A stretch of 64,000 bases of DNA from contig OX485808.1 in NCBI GenBank assembly GCA_950295325.1, forward strand, positions 39,948,527-40,012,526, in the 5' to 3' direction. The notes under the pieces are model-generated. The model was given only the letters and a program-made list of their open reading frames with translations, did no database searches and was not told the origin of the DNA. Made by a program: the position numbers and the translations under genes. Numbering within the stretch: the stretch's first letter is position 1; each line of letters opens with the position of its first letter. Of this stretch, positions 33,001-46,100 are shown piece after piece. The stretch is from Polytrichum commune. Taxonomy: Eukaryota; Streptophyta; Polytrichopsida; Polytrichales; Polytrichaceae.

Positions 33001-35930
33001 CAAGAGTAAGAGAGGAGAGGGGAGGGGAGAATGGGGATGGCTATGGAGCTGTGTGTGCAGGGTCAGTGATGCGAAGTGTTTTGACCAGTCTGTGCAGGCT
33101 CAGGGGCAGCCTTGAAGGCATGGCAGCAGACAGGAGAGACGGACAGGCACAGGTCCCACAGTTGCATTCTGCATTTGCCACATGAGCCTGCCACCATAGC
33201 CACAGGTTTCTCGCAACTAAGTAAGTTATTCCCCACTTGAAAACTTATACACACACACACACAAATGAAAAAAAGTTGAAGAAATGCAGACCTTGTTTTC
33301 AGTTTCCAAGATTTTGCACAATCTGAGTCTCGTTGACTGACTCGACTCAGACTCGACTGGCCCCCGCCCCCACGAAATACTTGTTAATTCCTGCAGCAGT
33401 GAAACACAAGCGACAAAAATAAAAAATAAAAATCATCTCATCAATCAACGTGAGGTAAGTTTGATACATACATACAATGTACTTACACTAGGGAATCACG
33501 GGAAACACCTTGCTGAGTTTTGTTCGGGTAGGGGCTTGGCCCCTTTCAACTGTCGCCGTGAAACTCGATCAAAATGCAGGGATGTCAGGGTCAGGGTTAG
33601 GGGAGGGAGTCATGGGCAGTAATTTTTATTCCTGCAGGGAAAAGTATGGAATTACTCATGAGGTACTACAGATAACTTATGCTGTCTGTCTGTCCCGAGG
33701 CTTACTAAGTTATGCCTTCCTGTGCATTCCAACGCAGAGCGCCAACAGACGGAAGCCGGGCAGGCTGACAACAATGAGGAAATGGAAGATCCTCTTATGC
33801 CACCATGACCAGGAGAAAAACAGGGTGCAGCAAGTATTTGAATTTTTTTTACCATAGGAAGTCAGAGACCCAAGTATTATGGACTCATACTGTCTGTAGT
33901 ACCAAATGCTGGATGCCATGATGTGTAAAGTGTGAGAGCTGATGATGCCGTAGCTTGAAACCATGGATCTTTCACAGAACAACTGAGGGCTGAGGCAAAG
34001 TTCACAAACGGCAGGTAACTCTGGTGCAGTAAAACTACCAGGTAATCAAATCCATTTTAAAAAATCCACTGAATGAAGTTAAGAGATGAAATTCTTGAAG
34101 CTGTCGTAATTCCAAGGGTTTCCATTTTCACACTACGTATACACACAGGCCATGGTATTTATAGAGTCTCCACACAAAAAGCAGGAACAGGTGGCAGAGT
34201 TGACGAGGAATTTTTTTTTGGAATTATTCCAGAACATTTAAAAAAAAGAATGTGGCAGTAAGAACTGAAGAATTTACACCGCCAAACAAAAAGGCAAGCC
34301 ACAAACTGATTATCTCAACGACCATGGCTGTCTGCCTAAAAATTATACGGATGCTTGCAAACAGGAAACATATGAGAGAGTTGACTAGGAAGATTCTTGA
34401 TGCCACGATACAAAGAGCATGAAATCTTCTTAAAATGCCATAGTGACATGGATAACACGAATATTCAACCGAATCAAATCCATAATTATTGCTCTTGATG
34501 AGTCACGTGACGGTGTAAAGCAAGAACCCACAGTAATTTGACTGCTCAAGTTTTCTTCCTGCAGAAAGCATGAACTGAAATAAGTTCTCATGCTTGAGCA
34601 TCACTGCCTATTGGTTGCTTATCAAACCGGGCCTCATGCTTTCCATTCCGTGATCCCTAACAGGAAGCAAAAAGCAGTAGTATGAGGGTGTTGACAAAGT
34701 AGATGCTCGATCAACACATCAGCATAAAAACCATGAAATCTTGTTATGACGCCACAGCATGAAAAACACGCCAATTCTTCCTGCACAGATAGGAAAAATA
34801 AAAATCACGTGCTCGAAAGTGGGACCCCGGCCAGGCCCGGTTGCTTCGTAAGATACAACTGCCACAACTTCCAAAGTAAGAGCATCTACTTATGACAACA
34901 CACTACTTCTGAGCATCATTTTTTTCTTCAATTTTTTGTGTCACAAGCCTGCACACCGCTTAATTAGTACTTTACAACTCCTTGCATCATCATCCCCATC
35001 GTGCCAGATTAAGTATTGGATCCAAGTTATAATCGTTCGGTATTAAAGTTGTCTATTGGTACTTAGTTACTTAATGTTCTATTTCACGAGTTCACATGAA
35101 GAGACAGTCCTCGATCTGATCACCCCAGGTCCCCGATGTCGTAACTGCCAGTGGAAGGCTCATTCCCTGAAATTAAGGGGAGCGTTTACCTCATTACGTA
35201 CATACAAAATAGAGCTCCTGTTTACATTCAGTGTAAATTAGTAGCACAGTAAAACCTGCTAAGAAACTCTTACCAACTCGCAAAGAAGTGGTGTTGCCCA
35301 AGCATAGTTTACGATGCTTGTCTTGAAGAGGGGACGGATTTTCGAGGCGTTGGCGATGGGTCCAGTCATGCCCATGGGCAGGACATGCAGTGACATGCAA
35401 TATTTCAACATGAGGTTAACCCATGATTAACATGTCTACCATGTTGGCAGTGTAACATCATAATAGTGTTCCACATGCCAGTGTTTTTATTCTTGTATAC
35501 TAGGCATGAGATGATGGATGCCATGATGAACATTGTCATGAGCATGATGACATGTGTGATGGGATGCCATGATCTGTCATTGATACCATCTATCATGCCA
35601 TGGATGATAGCATACATGAAACATTGTATGCTTTGATGTATTGTAATGGATATGCCTCTAGAATATGTTGAAGGCGGATACATCCATGAGAAGGATTGTT
35701 TAGGGTTTAGGTTACTTATTGGTTTTTCAGTGAATTGGTGTATCATTTGAGTGTTATGATTGATGAAGTGACAATCTCCTCCATGGTTGTCATTAATGTT
35801 ATGCACACTCAAAAATTATAGGGTATTTCACCCAAAAAAAATTTCCGTTCGCAATAGAAAGCCATCACTGCGCATAGGTGCAGTGCTTGAAATTGGAGTT
35901 CAAGAATGTTCTTGTAGACTTAGTGATGAA
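33001..35930. other. Intergenic region, no supportable gene
   Basis: The left edge is purine-rich (GAGAGG/GGGGAGGGG near 33000-33040) and there is a short (AC)n at 33252-33263. Frames at 33510-33857 and 34073-34261 lack motifs. Between 35440 and 35640 the sequence is dense in CATGATG/CATGAT words, a degenerate low-complexity patch. Confidence 0.4.
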
Positions 35931-35934
35931 ACAT

Positions 35935-36175
35935 GGAGCCTATGATTGGGGGAAACCGGCAATTAGTTACAGAGGAACTAGTTGAGTTTGAAAAATAACC
36001 AGTTGAAGTTCAAGATTGTAGGAAAATTACCGATCATTTTAGAGGAATTCATAGAATATACCCCAATTTAATAAAGGAAAACTGAAGGATGTCAACATGT
36101 AACCAGTTGGACTTGCAAACACTAGGATCTCAACCGATTATGCCCAAAAATCTCCCTGGTCACTGCATGGAGCGA
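35935..36175 (+). repeat. Dispersed repeat family A, copy 2
   Basis: This is the closest match to the window's first 160 bases: AAAATTACCGATCATTTTAG, GATGTCAACATGTAACC, ACACTAGGATCTCAACCG and CCCAAAAATCTCCC occur in the same order. An upstream extension with GTTGAAGTTCAAG is shared with the copy at 52405-52590. Confidence 0.7.
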
Positions 36176-39000
36176 TTGTCTCCTTTACCGTATAGTGGTC
36201 ATAGTTGTTGAAAGAGTAAAGATGCCACAATACTCCGTCGGCGAGGACAATGGAGCGGATACCGAGTGCTCGTGGGTTGGTTGAAGTGAATGCGTTCAAG
36301 TTTGGTATGATGGTGGGTGCCCCGACATTGTTTTCGCTTCCAAGTATGTGGCTCTTGTTCTTCTCATTTTCAACGAAGCACTAAACATTGTTGTGTTCAT
36401 GAAGATGCATGCTTTTCCAATGCGGCATTGTTATCGAGAAAATTACCGTGGAATGTTTGAGGGTTTTAGTCCAACGTCTGTCCTGGTGTTTTACTTTCAG
36501 TGTTTTGCAATCTCATTGCGCATGACCTTGATGCAATTTTCATTGTGCAAGGTTGCAAACAAAGCACAACAAGAGCAATTTCTAGGAAGAGGTAAGATGT
36601 CGCCAATGTCAAGTGCTACTTTACCACAAAAGAGGAGAGGTTAGGTTCTACGGAACCACATTGCAACCAATGTGTCATTTGAAGTCAATGCCACGTCACA
36701 CAATGCCGAAGTTCAAGGAGGTCTTGTAGACAGTCTGCATCAACAGAAGAACATGTACCCATAATCTACAAGAACGCACATGAGTGCCAAAAACTTATTC
36801 AGGAGGCCAATGGGTGTCGGGAGAGGGAGGACACCACAAAACGATATGGATTCATTTGTGTATATTGCAACGAGTAATTCACTAACAAAAACCATATCAA
36901 TGTCCATTGCTAGAAAGGAAATGCCCAGCTGCCTAGGACACCGAGGGGAAGAGGATCGAGCTAAAACCCTATCCGAGCTTGGGATGAGATCAAGGGAAGA
37001 AAAAAATGAGGCTATCTTCAAGGATGACACCATTGTGCTAGAGAAGGTTGCATCAGGAAAAACAACCCAAAAAGCAACAGTGAGGAAATCTAGGCACATG
37101 ATTACAACAAAGTTAAGGGGATGGGGTCAACCTTAATGGACTGACTGCTACAATTGACTAGGAGCAATCAAACTCTCGGAAAAGTAAAATAAAGCAAAAA
37201 ATAAAAATAAAAATCAAGAAAAATCTAGATGGTTAGATCTTGCATCTTACAAGATCTAACAATCTAGAATTCTTGATATTTATGGGAATTTGGATTTTTC
37301 TTAAGAAATCAACCAAAAATGTAAAGTTTATTCACAAAAAACGGCCGCAAAAAATAAATTCCACATCAATATGCATCATCATTTGTGACATGACATGATG
37401 GGTAGAGGGCGTGTCACGTCCATTTGCACATCCCCTTGCCCAACACCGTCCATTGCAAATAGCCTTCCTGCACCAACCAACACAACTATAGTGGATGTTG
37501 ATGTTCTGAAGTGTTTGTCGATGTTGCACTTCGCGAATCCCCGAAGTGTGGGTCTAGGTCACCCCCAATGTATCACCCATTGCACCCATGTTACTTGATT
37601 ACTTGGAGGAGAGACGCATATTGTAGGTTGATAGCCAGTCTAGCACAGCTATGCCGAATAATTATTTTAAAGTGCCAAAAATTGGTCCGGCATTTCAAAA
37701 TAATAATTTCAAAAATTCCAATACTTTTCTTGTGACTTTTTTTTTATAATACCGGCTTGTTCACAAATATTTAATCAATGTGTATAAGGTGTTCACATTA
37801 CACATCATATTAGCAATACGTTTTAGTATATGATTCCTCATGAGGTGTCTATAATCCATGTGGAATATGTAAACTTGAGAGATGAAGCCGCGGTAGTCCT
37901 CTCGTATGAATTTGTCTGTTTATTTTGCATAGCAACTTTAAATTTCATTTTGATGTTGTTGGAGGTGATTCTATGTTTCATTGTCTAAGTTTTCTTGGTT
38001 TAGCACAACTCCAAAAAAAGTTTTCATCTTAGCACAATCAAGCTCTAAAAATCTATTCATAACACATTTTCTCTTCAAACCTCCCCACTTTTTGAAAATG
38101 CTTATTGAAATTCATTTCATATCGTTTCCACAAAATTTCAAAATTACAAAGTTATTCTTGGATGTAGTACTTTGTTTAATGTACCAACTTTCTCTAGTTG
38201 GACACAATTCCAAATAAGTGCATTTTCTATGTGGAATTGAGGTCTTAAAGTTTATTAAGGACATAGAGCAAGCTCTTAGTACATAGTCTTGCAATTTCAT
38301 GGAAACTCATATTCTTTGTGATGACTAAGGACAACTTGGAATATAATGCAAACCCTTCCTTCATGTAATTACCTACAATGGATTATTAACACTACATAAG
38401 CTTGTGTAGAGTGAGAATTTACCATATTTTGGCAAAAGTGTAAGGAAATTGAAGTAATTTTGGCAAATTGTCCCTATCAAAATAATCTGACATTTATTTT
38501 TAGAATTATTTCATACCAGACCAGTGTTTAACCTATGGTATGAAAGGCAACGTTCTATTGCGCAAACAAATATTGTCGACATCCTCCTTCAAAAGGCAAT
38601 AAAGCCCCAAGCGCAAATAGCTTTGGATTTATAGTGTATCATTATGAGCAACATAGGGTCGGTTGATTGGGAGTGGAGAACCCAAACCTTGGGCTATTTC
38701 AGACACGACTTCCTCAAGTACCTTTCTTCTTCCACATGGCCCACACAACTTCTGCGGGCTGCTAGGTGTTTGTGAATATTGGAAATGGTAAGTTTCTATG
38801 CACCAATGTTTTATTTTGTACTCCTAGTTTTAATTCTACATACAACCATGTGCATGATTTGGTCGTCTCTCATTGTTTTGTCTTTGTACTAGACAACATT
38901 ATTTTTAATTCATTCTTCATTTGCCATGCATTTTTAGCATAAGGTAGAATCTAGTCCGCAAACGCACTAATTGGTGACACATTCCAAAAGCTCATTGAGG
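36176..39000. other. Intergenic region with unassigned short frames
   Basis: Frames at 36348-36644 and 36780-37136 (+) are 98 and 118 codons, without a family signature; they could be decayed transposon text next to the family A copy. The rest is AT-rich with no exon-like signals. Confidence 0.35.
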
Positions 39001-39029
39001 CTAGACCCAAGGCACACACCTCCGATGAT

Positions 39030-40110
39030 GTTTTGTAGCAATACAGTCTGATTCCTACAATTATTTTGCATTTAAATCCTACGTGCAACATTGTTGATAG
39101 ATTTTTAGGGTTAGACAAAAATTATGTGCTTTATGTAACACTGCATGGTCATTCTGAGTGTTACATAACAACTGAGATTCTTTTTCCTATACATAAATCT
39201 TGTATATGTTGCCAAACTACAATTTAAGGTTATGTATAACATTGCAGTCTATTTCTTGCACTCATAATGCATTTGAATTATGCGTGCAACATTGCCAATA
39301 GATTTTCAGGGTTGCACAAAAATCATATGCTTCATATAACATTACACGTTTATTCTCAATATTACATAACAATTAAGATACTTTCTACGACAGATAAGTC
39401 TTGTATATGCTGCCACATTGCAATTTAATTATGTGTGTAGCATTGCAATTTGATTCTTGCAATCATATTTCATTTAAAGTTTGCATGCAACACTTCAAAT
39501 AGATTTTCAATGTCGTCCAAAAATTATGAGTTCATGTAACACTACAAATAAATTTTTATTTCATATTGCAGTTTCATTATGCATGAAACACTACAATTTT
39601 CATAGTGGCACCTCAAATTTGCACTTTGTGTTACAGTGCAACTTAATTTTAGGTGCTACATTGCATAGACCAAGTTAATACGTATTTGTTACATTGCACA
39701 CTGGAAATTAATTACTAGTTTGCATTGCACACTTCTAAGTAATTGTATGCGTTCTACTATGGCTCGATCATTTGTGCTACACTAAAATTTCTTTTTATTG
39801 TTCCACTATAAATTTCTTTTTCTATTCAAGTGCAATTTTATTCTTTGTTGTACTCCAATTTCATTTTCTGTGCTCTGCAATAATTTAGTTCTTTGCCATA
39901 TACTACAATCTTATGGTATGTGGCACATTGTAATGTAGGCAATTTTGTATGATTGGAATTTTGTGGGGTGTGCTACACTGCAATTAAATTTTTTTATGTC
40001 ACATTAGAATTTTATTATGTGTGTTACAAGAGTATTCAATTCTTAATGTGATAATGGGATTCCACTATTTGTGTTACACTAATATTTTATTCTTTGTGTA
40101 TTGTTGCAAT
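39030..40110. repeat. Satellite-like field: ~200-bp units passing into a ~30-bp degenerate periodicity
   Basis: A unit with ACATTGCAGTCT, then GCATTT, then GTGCAACATTG, then RATAGATTTTCAGGGT and TTACATAACAA starts near 39042, 39239 and 39439 (period about 198-200 bp). From about 39540 to 40110 the text turns into loose copies of TACACTGCAATTTAATT plus TTTGTGTTA-type words every ~30 bp. The long unit appears to be built of the same words, which points to a nested repeat. There is no coding capacity. Confidence 0.6.
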
Positions 40111-40437
40111 TTAATGCCATGTTCGCACTGTGACTCAATTGAAGAGACATTGCATGTACCCTCCATGTTACAAACAAGGCACAGTTCATAAAGGTCCTCT
40201 TAGTCCGACAAAGAACTCCGAGGCAACAAACCCCCCACCCCCCACCCACCCTTTGATATTGGTATTGAGAATGCACATGTTTTTCAAGTATGGAGGGCAT
40301 AGATGGTTACAATGCCCTTTCTACGACTTCAATGTGGACAATTGTTGGGATTGGTGCCAAGATGTGCAAGGTAGTCGTGTCTCAGGCAAGTTGTCTCCTC
40401 ACTCCTACGAGAGGGACATTATTTGATGGGTGGTAGA

Positions 40438-40522
40438 TCATGGGTAACATGATCAGTATCGGGCTAACAGGCTCACATTCATGCCGGTACATGGTACGGG
40501 CGTTATTTTTTCTTTTCTTTTC
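40438..40522 (+). mobile_element. Short retroposon insertion with 14-bp target-site duplication
   Basis: An 85-bp segment is flanked by perfect direct repeats of TGATGGGTGGTAGA at 40424-40437 and 40523-40536. It ends in a T/C-rich tail (TTTTTTCTTTTCTTTTC). Its body (GGCTCACATTCATGCCGGTA, then ACGGGCGT) matches the insert at 53506-53623. It is probably a 5'-truncated SINE or similar retroposon. No A or B box is visible in the part present. Confidence 0.75.
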
Positions 40523-40536
40523 TGATGGGTGGTAGA

Positions 40537-41600
40537 ATATTGGTTGAGAATTTTGAGTCCACCATGTTGTGCGAACTAGATGCTATCCAGCAAAGAAGAA
40601 GAATTGCGGAATTGGAGGAGCTTCAAGCATGAGGGGCATTTGTTTGAATGCGCGCTTTGAGGACTTGGCGGTCTTCAAGCTAGAGTGTTTGTGCGAGTTC
40701 TAGGAGACTAAAACATCCAAGGATTGGGAGCAAATCCTCGGGGGGGGGGGGTAGTCATTGGTTGGAGTAGCAATATACGTGCGAACAAATGATAGGGTAT
40801 TTTAAAAACATGGGGGCTAAAAATTATAAATGGACTTAAGAGTAATATAGGGTATCAAAAATGGCACTGGACATCTTTAAAGTACTATAGGGTATGGAAT
40901 AATAGGTAATTTGGAATTATAAGTAATGCAAGCCATTTTTCTATTAACCCAAAGTAGAAATTTACATAATGATAGCATGTGAAAAAAAGAAGAGAATTGA
41001 AAGTAATACCCCCCTATAAAATAGTGGTTGTTTGCACCTATATCCTTAACTTTTTAACACACTGCCCCCCCCCCCAAGAGCAAATCTTGAAGACATTGTA
41101 TTATTTCATGAAGAAAAAACAAAACATGGATATCGGGTGGCTAGCATAGTTGCCAAGTGTGTCCCCGTACATGAACTTTCATTCCACTCATATGCATACC
41201 TCTGCTCACAATGTACACAACATCTTCTTTGTCTATGAAGATCCATCAATTTCATAATATTCCGTATGTATGTAATTGTTTGTAAAATGCAAAGAGCCTC
41301 TATGATCCCTTTAATTGACTACAACAATTGTTTGCTCAATTAGAGTAACAATACCATACAAACATTTTGGGAGGTGGTGCGAGAAATAGAAAACCAAATC
41401 CTAGAGGCCACCCATGCACTTGCACACACGTAACATTGGCACAATCGGTGAGCAATGGCTCGTACAGAGAGCATCTCCCTTGTTGCCTATACAAACTCCT
41501 TGAAGTACATATTGGAGCTCCAAACTTCTCTAACTCTCCCACATTCATCTTTTTCTAGGAAGTGTTGTTCATAGTTGTAGCATTTGGATAGGGCAGTGTT
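40537..41600. other. Intergenic region, no gene seen
   Basis: Contains a G-run at about 40740-40751 and a C-run near 41065-41075. No exon or recognisable repeat end is visible apart from short GGGTAT-type words between 40790 and 40920. Confidence 0.4.
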
Positions 41601-43450
41601 TTGTGGGATTCCTAAGAGTCAATTATGTTTGGGTTCAATTCTATGGATATTGCAAGCGATGGATTAAGTAGTTGGAGAACTTTGAGACAATGTTTGCAAA
41701 TATAGCCCCTTTGTGCATGCACACAATTGCAACTTGACCACTTCATTGTTGGCTTGTGCATGGTGTGTGTCATGTGCGGTTGTTTTGCAAAATGCATAAA
41801 TGCAAGGCACATTCAAAGTCACATTTTCAAGGAGGATAATCCTGGCAGCTAGCAACGCACCCACCACAAAGGATTGGTGTTTCTTGTTTGTGATGAAACC
41901 ATGTTGTTTTCTTAAGTTTTGGTACAAGTAGTGTGTTAGGACCTCTCAAGTTGGCTCGTGAATAATCCGATCCATTCAACTACCTACCATTCTACTCTTT
42001 CTAGATTTGAGCACCACCTTCAGTATGCCATGGTAACCCTTGATTGTGGCATTGGTGCCCTGACCCACGTAAGGGATGTTTTAGTTACCAATGACCCACA
42101 AGTGGGCTATGAGCAACCACTAATCCACAATGTCATCCCAAAAAGCTTTTGCCCAGGGTAAAGATAGAAATAAGGATATAAGTCGAGCCATAGCCCAAGG
42201 CTCCATTGGCGGACCTAGCAACCCCTTCTTGTCATACATGATGTCTCCCATGTGCTTGAGGACTATGGATTGCAACTCCTCGTCTTTGATTTTGATGCAT
42301 GTTTGATTCTGCCACAATTGTTTTCCATGCCATAGGCACAAGAATATGCACACATTGGGTCAAATAGATATGTAATGACAGAGGCCAATGTAATTATTTT
42401 GTACCTAGTGTTTTATTACAGATAACCAAGGGGTTGAGTAAAGTGCTTTACATTAGTCTTTGCGAGCACAACATGCGGACAAAGCGGGCATGCAAGTAAT
42501 GGGCATGAAATGGATGGACAAGGGCATAGATGGTATTTTATTACTTTGATCTTGCCCACAACACAATCCACAATAAACGCGTTGGGATGCCAATCACTTT
42601 GGATTCTCAAGAGCCTTTCATTCAACCTTGACAGCCAAGGCGTCAAATTCCCATGTATGGATTTGGTTGTGATGCAATACGCCATTGGACTTTGTTTTGC
42701 CACTCATCAAATACCATCAAGTTATATAGGGGGAACATGGAGGTTAGGCAATGTGTAAAGAAGTTTGTCAGTTGTGTTCTACATCCAGTGTTGTAACATA
42801 GCCGACAATTCAACAGTGAAGCAAATGTTGAGGGAAGGAGTGTTCCAAAGGGTAAAAGAAATGTTAACTCATTTTTTTATCATTCGTCCCATGTGTTGTG
42901 TCTAGAGCAACTCCACTCATGTGACCATGGTTCAACATCATCTTCATTCGCCATTTGGTTTGTACCAATATTAAAGGGCATGTTGTCCCCATTTAATGCA
43001 CCTCCCTCAAGTTCAGTAGTTTCCTTGTAATAAAACACCCAAGTAGTGTTTTGCTCAGTCCACATACAAATGCTCATGGCATCTAATTTGTGCAATTGGT
43101 ATGTCTTTTTTGCCTTTTTGTCAAACAAGAAGTGAACATCCTAGTCACTCAAAAAGAAGTTCTTTCTTAGTTTTTATTTTCCCTCCATCACAGCTTGTAT
43201 GTGAATGGTGGTGCTTAGACATGATTTGGGAGATTGTAGTGCCCATATCGATTTGAATCTTCACCCACTTTCTCATATGGAGGGATGGATGTGTATTGAA
43301 AGTTCTCTTTGACCCAACTTCATGTCCCCTTGAACTCGAAGACTTGCAGCATTGTAGTGTTTTCTCTAGATGAATGCAATACTGCAACATGATTTTGTAG
43401 ATGAAAGACCTTTGCGGTGAATTATGCCTTACAACCATTCTTCATTGAGC
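41600..43450 (-). pseudogene. MULE (Mutator-like) transposase relic with SWIM finger
   Basis: Short minus-strand frames, read from high to low coordinate, follow the order of a MULE-type transposase. At 43128-42880 there is KKTYQLHKLDAMSICMW and VFYYKE. At 42703-42416 there is PMAYCITT, then SDWHPNAFIVDCVVGKIKVIK. At 42353-42120 there is IFLCLWHGKQLWQN, then KHMGDIMYDKK. At 41812-41612 there is CNCVHAQRGYICKHCLKV, a SWIM zinc finger (CxC...CxH). The catalytic FIVD aspartate is visible. Frameshifts and stops break the gene into at least four pieces, so it is inactive. I could not find its terminal inverted repeats. Confidence 0.7.
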
Positions 43451-45300
43451 CGCCCTATTGTACCTTTGAGTCATAGTTGTCACTGTAACCCTCGTTAGTG
43501 TGCTCCATCTTCCCCTACATTGTGTATTTCCATTTCTTTAGCTTCATGGCCTTTGTATCACCTTAATGACATTGGTGTGGTCTTGCAAACCCTGTTGGCA
43601 TTGATACCTACATGACAAGAGAGGTGCGTATTAGCAATTCACAACAACATCTAAAGCAATTGCATAATTACAAGTCAATGTGGAAGGCAAAGTTGAATTT
43701 GAATGAGCACAATGTTTTATATGACCACTCACATGTCAACATAGAGGGCGTTGTTGATGAGAGGATGTAGCAGTGGTTGTTGGGTGTTATCAAAATTCTT
43801 GTGCACACGTAGTGGCACTTGGTGCCCTTGAAGTTCTCCTCATCCACCACAAAATCCTCTATCCAATTTATTGGTGTGAAGCACTGCTCAACAAACGTAG
43901 CTTTTTGGTATCAACCATAGTGTCTCATGTTGACCTCCCAATGTAGATCTCTACAATCAAATGGTCCACATGGGGGTACTTGGACCATACTCTCTTGCAC
44001 TTGGAGGTTAGTGGAATGCAAGTCCCTGAAGATAACCGCATAATTCATGGGTGTTTAGGATTTTTGTTATCCCTAGACGTAATGTGATGGGTGCGTGTGA
44101 TTATGTAAACAAACGTGGAAGTGTTGGTCACAATTAGGAAAAAAACAAGAAAAAAAAAGACAGTGAAACAATGATTCGAACACTATTGATTTGGCGCCGT
44201 TCCAAACAAAAGGCTCATGTGTTGCCCCCATGAGTTCAAACAACATCCTAATTGTGCGCTTGTGGTTGGGTAGCAGTGTTCTGTAGTGCAGTATGAGAGC
44301 AATGTATTGCATGATTTCTAATATGTTGGAAGGTCTAGCTATTGAATCAACCATTTTGGGAGCATAACACTTCAAAAACTACAAAGATGTAGGGACCTCA
44401 AAACATGAACATTATTTGTGCAGGAGGACGATGATGCACATTACACTAGATAGCGCAAGATGTTATAAATGTGCTACATTGAGTGTTACATACATGGGGC
44501 AAAACACTACCAAAACATTTCTGTCACATCACACTTGAACATATGGTATGTTCCACATGATCAACGGGAAACAATGATGGAAGTAGGCTACAATGGCATG
44601 TGGGAAGGAGTGCTTTCATGTGTACATATAACATTCCATACGAATAACTAATCACCTGTGGATTTCTAATTAGTGATGCCCTAATATGCCCCTTAACCCT
44701 ACCCCATGCCACCAACCCCATCCTAACCCTAATTACAACTCAATGTTACATAGGTGGTAGTGTGCTTCCAAAATTAGCAAACTTCCGGGATGGGAGTTCC
44801 CATGGCATGCCATAGAGGATACCACATCCATGATGAGCACCATAACTAATGTCAATCATGGCACATGCAACCATTGGCCATGTGTGGGAAAACATTGGAC
44901 CATGTGAAACACTAGAACATTCATTTTGCAAAACATTGTGTTGATCACCCGATCACGCTTGGGGTAACCAAGGGTGACTAGTCACCCAAATCACTAGCCT
45001 TCCACGCGATCACCATGGCCTGATACGCCTTGGCCTTGAAGACATGCATGGTAAACTATGCTTGGGGTGGTCTTGGGCATAACATTACTCACCAATAGGT
45101 TCTTGCATCATGGGGCCGGAATGTTTTTGGACATAATGCCCCTTTTATGTTCGGTCCCCCTTGCATAATGAACAATACTCAGGTTAAGTATTGTGCACTC
45201 TAACACACTTAACCGATAGGTGGGAACTTCCGGGCTTAGCTTTATTGAGAATTTCCAAGTTTAACATGTACTCAAGCAACATTGGAGTTGGGGGGGGGGG
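43451..45300. other. Intergenic region, no supportable gene
   Basis: A minus-strand frame at 43668-43850 might be an N-terminal extension of the MULE relic but shows no motif. The rest holds only short motif-free frames and ends in a run of about 16 G at 45290-45305. Confidence 0.4.
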
Positions 45301-45346
45301 GGGGGAGGCAAGTCACTGCCGACGCAAGGTAACTATGGTTGAGATT

Positions 45347-45527
45347 TTTTTTTGAGACAGAAGGCCGATAGGCCAGCGCCAAAGCACAAGAGGCAGTTCA
45401 CCACCTGGCAAGTTTTCCGTCAAGTAGAGAGGAGATTTCACAGCCGGGATTCGAACCGCCAACCTCTTCCTTGAGATTTGGGTATCTCTCCACCATCATC
45501 CGGTAGTTTAAGGTCATCTCCGACCAT
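45347..45527 (-). mobile_element. tRNA-derived SINE with perfect 14-bp target-site duplication
   Basis: On the minus strand the element starts with tRNA-like promoter boxes: an A-box-like GGTGGAGAGATACC (45481-45494) and a B box GGTTCGAATCCC (45446-45457). It continues with CTCTCTACTTGACGGAAAAC and ends in an A-run (plus-strand T-run at 45345-45352). CTATGGTTGAGATT flanks it exactly at 45333-45346 and 45528-45541. A second copy lies at 50518-50674. The intact target duplication shows fairly recent retroposition. Confidence 0.88.
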
Positions 45528-45879
45528 CTATGGTTGAGATTCAAAGGCCAATATTATTGGCCAGCTACTTAGCCTTCATAAACCCTTCTCATTATAAGCT
45601 ATAGGTTTTGTATAGTTATGGCGCCCAATGTTGGAGTCATATCATTTCTTAAATTTCACTTGGGTATTAATATTGAGGATTTTGTATATCATTTTACAAG
45701 GGTAGGGTACGGGTATACCAAGGTATTTGCAGATTTCCTTTTTAGTACCATTTGATTGTATATATGGGGTCTATATACCATCCAAGACATTCATAATTAG
45801 TTGCAGATGTCCTAGTATGAATGTGGTACTGACCCAAATCATGACAGCTTGGGGTTTGTGGCGTATATGTAAATTCATC

Positions 45880-46100
45880 CATAGTAGATGAAGGGGCTCT
45901 TATAAAAAAACAATCCCCTATAGATTGAGGCCTCTGGGATGACTGTATTTTCCCAGTTCAACGTCTTCAATGCCATTTCTTGAGTTGAATTGTCTAAATC
46001 AAATGTTATCATTTTCACGCTATAGAATAGTTTGTTGTATTCACCTTCCTAATGAATGAGTTTGCTCAGACATCATGAATTCATGGCCAACTGAAATAAA
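45880..46100. repeat. Dispersed repeat family E, copy 1
   Basis: A degenerate copy of a family also seen at 47770-48130, 48540-48650, 49670-50060 and 59760-59960. Shared blocks are a TTGACTTNGGAATG-like start, GAGAGACCTCAAATTA, GGAATGAATTTGG, CTTCATCCA, ATGGATGAGTTT and GCATAGACGCCA. No frame is conserved. Confidence 0.4.

Noticed and set aside
35440-35640. CATGATG-rich patch as a regulatory array
   Set aside because: Spacing is irregular and words are degenerate; it looks like low-complexity drift.
36348-37136. Two plus-strand frames of 98 and 118 codons as a possible transposase
   Set aside because: No catalytic or zinc-binding motif could be seen; left as unassigned intergenic text.
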